Of a DNA stretch of 64,000 nt, positions 54,669-62,317 are shown piece after piece; within the stretch, counting starts at the first letter, position 1; every line of letters begins with the position of its first letter. The position numbers were made by a program, and so were the translations under genes. The stretch comes from Bacteroidales bacterium (lineage in GTDB: Bacteria; Bacteroidota; Bacteroidia; Bacteroidales; UBA6680), in the NCBI GenBank assembly GCA_025210735.1, contig JAOARD010000011.1:62001-126000 (forward strand), in the 5' to 3' direction. The notes beneath the pieces were generated by a model that was not told the DNA's origin, ran no database searches, and saw nothing but the letters and a program-made list of their open reading frames with translations.

Positions 54669-54874
54669 AACTTTGCATTTGATAATGCATAGACAACTGT
54701 TTTATTAGTTAGTTTATTCTTTTGTTCATTTATTACACTAAAACTGAAAAAAAATATTGTTTTTTTTATTCATTGGATATAGAGGCAGAAAATATTGATT
54801 ATAAAATATATACTTTGCGAAACCTACTGTTTGTGGTGCCTTGAAAGGAAAAAAGATTGAAATTTTTTCTAAAA

Positions 54875-54909
54875 AAGGTTTGGAGGGAACAAACCTTTTA
54901 TTACTTTTG
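54875..54909 (+). promoter_or_regulatory. tRNA-Ser promoter overlapped by a 9-bp hairpin
   Basis: TTTG (54879-54882) and TACTTTTG (54902-54909) are 19 bases apart, a consensus promoter. AAAGGTTTG (54875-54883) and CAAACCTTT (54891-54899) form a perfect inverted repeat that contains the -33 box. Confidence 0.5.
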
Positions 54910-54921
54910 CACTGCTCAAAC

Positions 54922-55010
54922 GGAGGGATGGGTGAGTGGCTGAAACCACCAGTTTGCTAAACTGGCATACGGGTTAAACCGTATCGGGGGTTCGAATCCC
55001 CCTCTCTCCG
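54922..55010 (+). tRNA. tRNA-Ser(GCT)
   Basis: 89 bases with the long variable arm of serine tRNAs (CATACGGGTTAAACCGTATC region). The anticodon loop reads TTGCTAA with anticodon GCT. The acceptor stem GGAGGGA pairs with TCTCTCC with one G-T pair; discriminator G. CCA is not encoded. Confidence 0.5.
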
Positions 55011-55016
55011 CTGACT

Positions 55017-55091
55017 CGGGGTGTAGCGTAGCCCGGTTATCGCGCCTGCTTTGGGAGCAGGAGGTCGCAGGTTCGAATCCTGCCACCCCGA
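55017..55091 (+). tRNA. tRNA-Pro(TGG), copy 1
   Basis: 75 bases. Acceptor CGGGGTG/CACCCCG, anticodon loop TTTGGGA with anticodon TGG, T arm GCAGG-TTCGAAT-CCTGC. CCA is not encoded. It follows tRNA-Ser by six bases and shares its promoter. Confidence 0.5.
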
Positions 55092-55098
55092 CCGAGTT

Positions 55099-55131
55099 AA
55101 GAGAGAATTTTAGGATTCTCTCTTTTATTTT
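55099..55131 (+). terminator. Terminator of the tRNA-Ser/tRNA-Pro unit
   Basis: A perfect 10-bp stem AAGAGAGAAT/ATTCTCTCTT with a 6-nt loop, then TTATTTT. Confidence 0.5.
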
Positions 55132-55252
55132 GCTCTTTTAAAATCTTGGACTGTGTGCAATTTTTTATTGTAAAAATAATTTGCCTGTAAATAGTTGACT
55201 TAAAGTTGATTTATTGAAAAGGATAAAAATTTTAAATAAAAAATTAAAAAAG

Positions 55253-55283
55253 TTTGCAGAATTAAAAAATGTCTGTATCTTTG
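55253..55283 (+). promoter_or_regulatory. Promoter of the second tRNA-Pro
   Basis: TTTG (55253-55256), 19 bases, TATCTTTG (55276-55283): both boxes and spacing match the Bacteroidota consensus. It ends 18 bases before the tRNA. Confidence 0.5.
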
Positions 55284-55301
55284 CACCGCTTTTAAGAACA
55301 A

Positions 55302-55376
55302 CGGGGTGTAGCGTAGCCCGGTCATCGCGCCTGCTTTGGGAGCAGGAGGTCGCAGGTTCGAATCCTGCCACCCCGA
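55302..55376 (+). tRNA. tRNA-Pro(TGG), copy 2
   Basis: 75 bases, identical to copy 1 except one base in the D arm (GGTCATC instead of GGTTATC). Same anticodon TGG. It has its own promoter. Confidence 0.5.
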
Positions 55377-55465
55377 CAAGAGTCGTTTGATTCTTAAAAA
55401 AGTAAGTTTTAGGGTTTTTATTAGGGTTATTAGTAGTAATTGAATTTTGGTTTTAATTGGTTTGG

Positions 55466-55500
55466 AATGGGTTGTCGGTAGACAACCCATTTCGTTTTTT
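55466..55500 (+). terminator. Terminator downstream of the second tRNA-Pro
   Basis: A perfect 11-bp stem AATGGGTTGTC/GACAACCCATT with a GGTA loop, then TCGTTTTTT, 89 bases after the tRNA end. Confidence 0.5.
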
Positions 55501-55856
55501 ATATACTTTCTAATTTCCTGATATAATTGTTTATACATTTCTTGTCTCATATTCTGAGAATAATACGGATTCAATAGAACCGTAGAAAACCATCTAAGAT
55601 ATTTAGTAGTAGTATTCTATTTTTGATATTAGAAGTAGGTTATTAATAATTTAATGCTCAGTTAAATTTAAAGAGAGTGATATTTTATTTAACAAATAAT
55701 AACATCTTGAATTGTTGCATTTGCGTTTTTCAATCGTCTTTATGTAGTTAAATAACTTAATGCTATTTATAACTGGAATTTAAGCAGACTACTATTAAAG
55801 GTATGATTATTGATAATTTCAAAATTTATAAGAGACTAAATTTAAAATCATCTTAT
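55501..55856. other. AT-rich intergenic region
   Basis: No gene or consensus promoter recognised between the tRNA terminator and the tandem leader repeats. Confidence 0.5.
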
Positions 55857-56130
55857 ATGAAACCAAGCATGAGAAAGAGTTTTCACGCACATGAGAATGA
55901 TTATAATGCGTGGTTCCATATGGCAAATGAAAAAACAATTATAAACATATGAAACGAAGCATGAAAAAGAATTTTCACACACACTAGAGTGATTATTATG
56001 CGGAGTTCCATCTGACCATTAAAAAGAAAGAATAAACAGATGAAACGAAGCATGAGTAAGGGCTTTTCTCACACACGGGAATGACTATTATGCGAGTTCC
56101 ATATGACCATTAAAAAACAAATTTAGACAT
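55857..56130 (+). repeat. Three tandem 91/92-bp leader repeats ending at the start codon of the DUF5686 gene
   Basis: Units start at 55857, 55949 and 56040 (92, 91, 91 bp), each opening ATGAAAC(C/G)(A)AGCATGA and containing a TTTTCxCxCACA block, a GATTATxATGCG block and TTCCAT(A/C)TGxCCATTAAAAA. The ATG of the following gene at 56131 falls exactly where a fourth unit would begin. Each unit therefore presents a start codon in the same setting as the real one. Confidence 0.5.
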
Positions 56131-58749
56131 ATGAAAAAACAACTATTTATTGTCTTTATGACTCTGTTCTGTGTAAATGTATTTGCTGGCGGAGTAAAGG
56201 GAGTTATAAAGGATGAAAAAGGTGCGGCAGTCCCCTTTGCCTCTATCTACATAGCAGAACTGAGTATTGGTACCACAACAAATGATAATGGGGAGTACTC
56301 TATTAAAGTGCCTGATGGCAATTATACATTTCATGTAAGATTTCTTGGTTACAGATCAATAATGGAGAAAATATCAGTTTCCGGATGGATTGTTAAGAAT
56401 ATGGTTTTAGAACCACAAGCTGTAGAAATTCCTGTTGTAGTTGTGTCAAATAAGAGCGAAGATCCGGCATATTATATTATGCGACACGCTATTGGTATGA
56501 AAGAGTACTATGTTAAACAGGTTCAGAAATATTCGGCAAGAGTATATCTTAAAGGAGGAGCGCAACTTAAAAAATTGCCTAAGATGTTTGCGAAACAATT
56601 GGATGTTGATACGGGAAGTCTGGGTGTTGTTGAGACCCTGTCTGATATCTATTTTGAACAACCGAATAAGTTGGAAGAGAAGGTAATATCAATGCGGTCA
56701 AGTGGTGAAATGGGTGAGAATCCTATGCGTTTTGCAATGTTTAATATCTATAATATAGAGACTTTGGATGTGATATCTCCACTATCAGTAAATGCTTTCT
56801 CTTACTATAAATATAAACTTATAGGATCTTATCAGGATAATGGCAGATTGGTTAATAAGATAAAAATTATACCCAAACGAAAGGGAAAAGATCTTATTAA
56901 GGGTGTTATACATATTGCAGAAGACTTCTGGAATATTCAGAACTCAGATATATTTATACAGACTCCGGTAGGCGAGGTTAATGTAAAGGAGGTATATTCT
57001 CCGGTAGAGAGTAATGTTTGGCTGCCACTTACCAAAGGTATTGATATGGAGGGTAAGTTTATGGGAGTTGTGTTTGCCTTTAACTATGTTGCATCAATTG
57101 ATAACTATAAAATAACACTGAATCCGGAGATAAATCATGGATATCTTAGAGAGGTTGCCAGAAAACTAAATCCTGAAGCAGTAGAGAAGGTTCAGAAGAA
57201 AAGTAAGCCGGTTAATGTGGTTGCTAAGGTTCCTGAGAAGAGTAAAGACGAGAAGGTGGTTGAGGAGTTGCTGAAGAAGGATGAGTTGACAAATAGCGAG
57301 ATGCGAAAGTTGGCAAGAAAAATGTCTAAACTATCAAAAAAAGATAAAAAACCGGAGCCTCTTGAAATTGTAGATGATATAATAGAGATTGCCGATGATG
57401 CAAGAAATAAAAGCACGGCATTCTGGGATAGTATAAGATCTGTACCTCTGTTAAGTCATGAAATAAAGAGCTTTGAAGAGAAAGACTCGATAGATAAGAT
57501 TCGTAATAGTCCTGAGTATAAGGATTCTGTACGAATGGCTAAGAAGAAATTGACTTTTAGATCAATTATTTGGGGAAAGACTTTTGAATATAGAGATGAT
57601 TCTGTATCGTTGGCATATGGCGGACTGCTTGATTATACTGATGGAATACGTTTTAATGCTGTAGACGGACTTGCATATTCACAGTCTCTTAGGTTTTATA
57701 AAAAACAGAAAAGTGGTCACAGATACAATATAAAAGGTAATGTTGGTTATGCATTCTCTCGTGAAGCTCTTATATGGCGGTTATCGTTTTTTAAAACGTA
57801 TAGTAAAATGCGCAGAGGTAAACTAATGGTTGCAACAGGAGTAAGATCAACAGATTTTGTATATGGAGATGAATTAAGTATGCTTAATTCATCATGGTCA
57901 CTTATGAATAAGGATAATCTTAGCAGGTTATATGAGGAGAGTTATTTTGGTATAAACAATAATATTGATATTGCTAACGGACTTGTGTTAGATGTTGGTG
58001 TAAGATTCTCAGACAGAAAGATACTTGAGAATAATACAAACTTCTCGTTCTTTAAGTATGATGATTTGTATGAACCTAATACACCGGATAATGTACATTA
58101 TAATTCTAATGACTTTGCATTTAATGATAACAGAGCATTTATTGTTCATGTAGGTCTCAAGTATCGCCCTCGTTATAGGTATCGTATTGTCGACGGTAAA
58201 AAGCAGATGGCATATTCACGTTATCCTACATTCAGGTTAAATTACTATCAGGCAATTGATAATGTTTTTGGAAGCGATAACAGGTATAGTAAGATTGATT
58301 TCTCTGTTGAACAGAATATTAGTACCGGCATGATGTCATCGTTTGTTTATAAATTGAAGACTGGAGCATTTATTAATAAAGATAAGGTTGGTTTTCAGGA
58401 TTTTAATCATGTGAAATCAAACTATGTGTTCCTGTATACAAACAATGATATAACAAGATTCGGGTTGTTACCATACCATAAATACAGCAGTACAGATGCT
58501 TATATATTAGGGGCAGTAGGGTATAATACCGGACGATTGTTGCTTAAACGTCTGCCTCTGCTGAATAATACTTTAATACAGGAGAGTATAACATTAAGGT
58601 ATTATAACAGTAACACCTTAAAAAACTATACAGAGATTTCGTATGGCCTTAAACAGATTTGGTTTGTTCTGAATGCCGAAGTATACGTAGGATTCAAAGA
58701 TTTTGAGTATGATGGTTTTGGGTTTAAGCTTGGTATGCCTCTGTTCTAA
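56131..58749 (+). CDS. DUF5686 protein with carboxypeptidase-regulatory-like domain
   Basis: 872 residues. Signal peptide MKKQLFIVFMTLFCVNVFA. Residues ~21-95 are a CarboxypepD_reg-like domain (GVKGVIKDEKGAAVPFASIYI, GTTTNDNGEYSIKVPDGNYTFHVRFLGY), the N-terminal module common in Bacteroidota outer-membrane proteins. The rest is the DUF5686 family: the 'PAYYIMRHAIGMKEYYVKQVQKYSARVYLKG' block follows, a charged coiled region lies near 345-440, and the C-terminal ~380 residues are beta strands ending GFGFKLGMPLF with terminal Phe. It is probably a large outer-membrane barrel of unknown function. Tandem leader repeats lie directly upstream. Confidence 0.5.
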   Translation: MKKQLFIVFMTLFCVNVFAGGVKGVIKDEKGAAVPFASIYIAELSIGTTTNDNGEYSIKVPDGNYTFHVRFLGYRSIMEKISVSGWIVKNMVLEPQAVEIPVVVVSNKSEDPAYYIMRHAIGMKEYYVKQVQKYSARVYLKGGAQLKKLPKMFAKQLDVDTGSLGVVETLSDIYFEQPNKLEEKVISMRSSGEMGENPMRFAMFNIYNIETLDVISPLSVNAFSYYKYKLIGSYQDNGRLVNKIKIIPKRKGKDLIKGVIHIAEDFWNIQNSDIFIQTPVGEVNVKEVYSPVESNVWLPLTKGIDMEGKFMGVVFAFNYVASIDNYKITLNPEINHGYLREVARKLNPEAVEKVQKKSKPVNVVAKVPEKSKDEKVVEELLKKDELTNSEMRKLARKMSKLSKKDKKPEPLEIVDDIIEIADDARNKSTAFWDSIRSVPLLSHEIKSFEEKDSIDKIRNSPEYKDSVRMAKKKLTFRSIIWGKTFEYRDDSVSLAYGGLLDYTDGIRFNAVDGLAYSQSLRFYKKQKSGHRYNIKGNVGYAFSREALIWRLSFFKTYSKMRRGKLMVATGVRSTDFVYGDELSMLNSSWSLMNKDNLSRLYEESYFGINNNIDIANGLVLDVGVRFSDRKILENNTNFSFFKYDDLYEPNTPDNVHYNSNDFAFNDNRAFIVHVGLKYRPRYRYRIVDGKKQMAYSRYPTFRLNYYQAIDNVFGSDNRYSKIDFSVEQNISTGMMSSFVYKLKTGAFINKDKVGFQDFNHVKSNYVFLYTNNDITRFGLLPYHKYSSTDAYILGAVGYNTGRLLLKRLPLLNNTLIQESITLRYYNSNTLKNYTEISYGLKQIWFVLNAEVYVGFKDFEYDGFGFKLGMPLF

Positions 58750-58862
58750 AAATGTAAAAACTTGTAAATAAGTAAGCTGATATTGCTGTTTTTTTAATAT
58801 TAAACGTTAAATTCGCATAATTGATGTAACCTTGATTTTTTAACCTAAATATAGGAAAGCGT

Positions 58863-61800
58863 ATGACGAATTTTACTAAAAGAGTGACGAATATCAGCTT
58901 ACTACTAGCATTACTGATGATGTTTCAATCAGTATTTGCTAAGGCAGATAATGCTGTATACTTAAAGAGCAGATCAGGAAGCTCTGTTGAATTATCGGTT
59001 AAATTACCGGATTATAAATTCAGCAATGTTAGCACCAATAAAGGTGTGTATAAGACAATAACAGGTGATTTTGGTTCTGCAATATTAAAAAAAGGAGCAC
59101 CAGAGTTACTTAAAATTACAACAACACTTCAGGTACCTCATAACAGTGTAGCAAACATTCAGATTGTTGGTTCAGAATTTGAGGATTATAATGATGTATT
59201 AATAGCTCCGTCAAAAGGAGTATTATACAGAGATGTTGATCCGTCAACAGTTCCTTATACATTCGGTAAGGAGTACAATCAGGATAAATTTTTCCCGGAA
59301 AACCTTACACAAACAAATGACAAGTTTGTTTTCAGACGTAAGTCAGGGCAGACAGTAGAGGTTTACCCATTTCAGTATAACCCTGTTAAACGAGTATTAA
59401 GAGTTTACAAAAGTCTTGAGCTAAAAGTTACATTTAAAGCAGATGGCAGATCGGTGGCTAAACTTAATACAAGAAATACACCAGACAACAATATGTTTGA
59501 AGGACTTTACAGCGATCTGTTTATAAATAACACTAAAGCAAACGGAAGATATAAGGCTGTTGAATATGAGGGAAAAATGCTTGTTGTTGCACATGCAGAT
59601 TTTGCTGATGAGATGGCAGATTTTGTTACCTGGAAAAACCAGAGAGGTCAGGAGACAAAACTTGTTACATATACAGAGATTGGTGGAACAAAAACAAAAC
59701 TTAGAGAGTATATCAAGACAAAATATACAAATGAGGATATAGCATTTGTTCTTCTTGTAGGAGATTCACAACATATTCCTGCAGATTATAAGAGTGGTGA
59801 CTCTGATAATAAGTATGGTTACATAGAGGGATCAGACTCTTATCCGGAGGTTATTATGGGACGTTTCTCTGCTGAGACTGAGGCTCAGGTTACCACAATG
59901 GTAAAGAGAACAATTGCATATGAGCGCGACCTTGATCATACAGACACATGGCTTACAAATGCAACAGGTATTGCATCTGACGAAGGTGGATATAATGGCG
60001 ATGATCATGAGACAGATATCCAACATATGAATAATATCTCTACAGACCTGACAGGCCATGGTTATACTGTTAAAAAGCTTTATGATCCGGGTGTTACAAG
60101 ATATCAGGTTTCAGCAGCTGTAAATAACGGAAATGGTGTAATGGGTTATGTTGGTCATGGATCAAACACTGCCTGGGTGACATCATACTTTGGAGTTAAC
60201 GATATTGATGGTTTAACAAACAAAGGTAAATGGCCATTTATATTTGATGTTGCATGTGTAAACGGAAACTTTGTTAATAAAACATGTTTTGCTGAGAAGT
60301 GGATAAGAGCATCAAAAGATAATGAGCCAACAGGTGCTGTTGCTATTATTGCATCTACAATTAATCAGTCATGGGCTCCACCAATGAGTGGTCAGGACGA
60401 GATGTACGATCTTCTTGTTAAGGATATGGATGCTAAAATAAGAAAGACATTCGGTGGTGTTACTCTTAACGGATGTATGCGCATGAATGAGAAGTATGGT
60501 GGTGGAGGAAACTCTATGACTGATACATGGACAATATTCGGAGATCCATCGCTTATATTAAGAACAAAAACACCAGTTAAGGCAACTATTACTCATGCAG
60601 ATAATATATTTACTTTTGTACCAAAATTTGTTGTAAACTGTTCGGCAGAGGGAGCATTAGCAGTTGTTTCTGAGAACGGAAAGATACTGAACAAAGCATA
60701 TGTTACCGGAGGTAAAGCAGAGATAAGTACTGCCGGAATGAAGCAAGGAAACGTTACCCTAACCATTACTGGTCAGGATATGATAACATATACAAAAGAT
60801 CTTACTGCTATTCAGAGTTCATTAGTATTGGGTGATATTAAGCTTAAGGACGACAACGACGGACGTCTTGATCCGGGCGAGAGCGCAACATTAGTTGTAC
60901 CTGTAAAGAATAATGGAAGTTCTGTTGTAAATAGTGTAGGAGTAACAATGTCGTTCTCAAAAGATATTCTTACTCTTTCAGAAAAGAGTAAAACAGCTAC
61001 AGATATTGCAGCCGGAGCAACTGTTGAGTTAGAATTTGCTGTTACATTCCCTGCCGGAGCTACAAAGCATGCTAAGCTTAACTGTATTTTGGCGGTTGAT
61101 TCAGATATTGATTATACAACAGAGAAACCATTAGAGGTTGGACTGGCAAACGGAAAGCAGATTGGAGGAGGAGTTCTTACATCGTCTAATCCATTTAACA
61201 GAGTAAAGAAATATCAACGTTCACAATTCCTTTATGAAGGTAGTCAGTTTGGTGCTGGTGACAGAGAGATAACTTATATATCACTTAACATTAAAGAGGC
61301 AAAAGATGCTCCTTCATACAAAAACTTTAAGGTTCTTATGAAAGAGATTGATGCTGCTGAAATGACTGCTTTTGTTGATATGTCTGATGCAGATGAAGTT
61401 TATACAGCAGATGTATTCTCACTTTCAGAGACACCTGGTTTAAGAAAGATTGATATCTCAGGATTTACCGTTACAAACGGAAAGAACATTATAGTTGAGT
61501 TTGTTTGGGGAAATGATGAGCAGGTGGTATCAAATCTGTCACCAAAGGTATACTGTTCTGAAACCAGCAAAAACAGTGCTGCAATTGCCGTTTACGATGC
61601 ACAAGGATCTGCAGGATCTCCTGCTCTGTCAAAATCAAGACCTGATCTTTACTTTGGGTTTGATATGCCAAAATATAAGCAACAGTTTAATATTGTTGAT
61701 TCAAAAGGTAATAAAGTAACTAATGCTTCGCTTTTTGTAAACAATAATAAAATTGTTGCAGACTCAGATGGCAAGTATATAAACAAACTACTTAAGGGTG

Positions 61801-62162
61801 ATTATAAGTATAAAGTAGAGGCAATAGGATACAATACGGTTGAAGAGAACTTTACTGTGTCTTCTGCAAAGATTATTACTATTACAATGCAGAAATCAGT
61901 TACAGATATTAAGAGTGAAAAAGATAATGTTATAATCTATCCTAATCCTGTTAAACAGAGTCTGAATGTTAAGATTACAAATGAGTGGGTTGGATCAGAA
62001 CTATTTATAATAAACTCTATTGGAGTTACTGTTTATAGTGATATTGTAAATGCAGATACAGTAAGTATGACAATATCTGATCTTAAGAACGGAATATACT
62101 TTGTAAGACTAAAAGGAGTTGATGGTGAGATTATTACAAAAAAGATTATTATTAAGAAATAG
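58863..62162 (+). CDS. Gingipain-like C25 cysteine peptidase with T9SS type A sorting domain
   Basis: 1099 residues. Signal peptide ends SVFA. A C25 propeptide-like region (~25-210) is followed by the peptidase domain. Catalytic His432 (GYVGHGSNTAW) and Cys465 (FDVACVNGNF) are 33 residues apart, the same distance as in gingipain RgpB. 'GAVAIIASTINQSWAPPMSGQDEM' and 'TWTIFGDPSLILR' close the domain. Then an Ig-like module, a beta domain, a CarboxypepD_reg-like domain (~950-1015) and a type A sorting domain (IIYPNPVKQSLNVKI...LKNGIYFVRL). Exported as a zymogen and probably cell-surface bound. Specificity not predictable. The truncated paralogue follows. Confidence 0.5.
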   Translation: MTNFTKRVTNISLLLALLMMFQSVFAKADNAVYLKSRSGSSVELSVKLPDYKFSNVSTNKGVYKTITGDFGSAILKKGAPELLKITTTLQVPHNSVANIQIVGSEFEDYNDVLIAPSKGVLYRDVDPSTVPYTFGKEYNQDKFFPENLTQTNDKFVFRRKSGQTVEVYPFQYNPVKRVLRVYKSLELKVTFKADGRSVAKLNTRNTPDNNMFEGLYSDLFINNTKANGRYKAVEYEGKMLVVAHADFADEMADFVTWKNQRGQETKLVTYTEIGGTKTKLREYIKTKYTNEDIAFVLLVGDSQHIPADYKSGDSDNKYGYIEGSDSYPEVIMGRFSAETEAQVTTMVKRTIAYERDLDHTDTWLTNATGIASDEGGYNGDDHETDIQHMNNISTDLTGHGYTVKKLYDPGVTRYQVSAAVNNGNGVMGYVGHGSNTAWVTSYFGVNDIDGLTNKGKWPFIFDVACVNGNFVNKTCFAEKWIRASKDNEPTGAVAIIASTINQSWAPPMSGQDEMYDLLVKDMDAKIRKTFGGVTLNGCMRMNEKYGGGGNSMTDTWTIFGDPSLILRTKTPVKATITHADNIFTFVPKFVVNCSAEGALAVVSENGKILNKAYVTGGKAEISTAGMKQGNVTLTITGQDMITYTKDLTAIQSSLVLGDIKLKDDNDGRLDPGESATLVVPVKNNGSSVVNSVGVTMSFSKDILTLSEKSKTATDIAAGATVELEFAVTFPAGATKHAKLNCILAVDSDIDYTTEKPLEVGLANGKQIGGGVLTSSNPFNRVKKYQRSQFLYEGSQFGAGDREITYISLNIKEAKDAPSYKNFKVLMKEIDAAEMTAFVDMSDADEVYTADVFSLSETPGLRKIDISGFTVTNGKNIIVEFVWGNDEQVVSNLSPKVYCSETSKNSAAIAVYDAQGSAGSPALSKSRPDLYFGFDMPKYKQQFNIVDSKGNKVTNASLFVNNNKIVADSDGKYINKLLKGDYKYKVEAIGYNTVEENFTVSSAKIITITMQKSVTDIKSEKDNVIIYPNPVKQSLNVKITNEWVGSELFIINSIGVTVYSDIVNADTVSMTISDLKNGIYFVRLKGVDGEIITKKIIIKK

Positions 62163-62185
62163 TATTACCATATTATAAAATAACA

Positions 62186-62217
62186 GAGGGAGCGAACATG
62201 GTTTGCTCCCTTTTTTA
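62186..62217 (+). terminator. Terminator between the two C25 peptidase genes
   Basis: AGGGAGC (62187-62193) pairs with GCTCCCT (62205-62211), with AAC/GTT inside, then TTTTTT. The two peptidases are therefore likely transcribed separately. Confidence 0.5.
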
Positions 62218-62317
62218 TTAGCAAGTATAGTTTTGATGAAATATGTTGAAATATGAAATTTTTAGTTAAAGAGGTAACTTTAAATACCTAAGTTTTTTTA
62301 ACTAAAAATTAAATATT

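Noticed and set aside
55165-55371. Minus-strand ORF starting MAGFEPATSCSQSRRDD
   Set aside because: It is antisense to the second tRNA-Pro gene; this is a well-known spurious ORF created by tRNA sequence.
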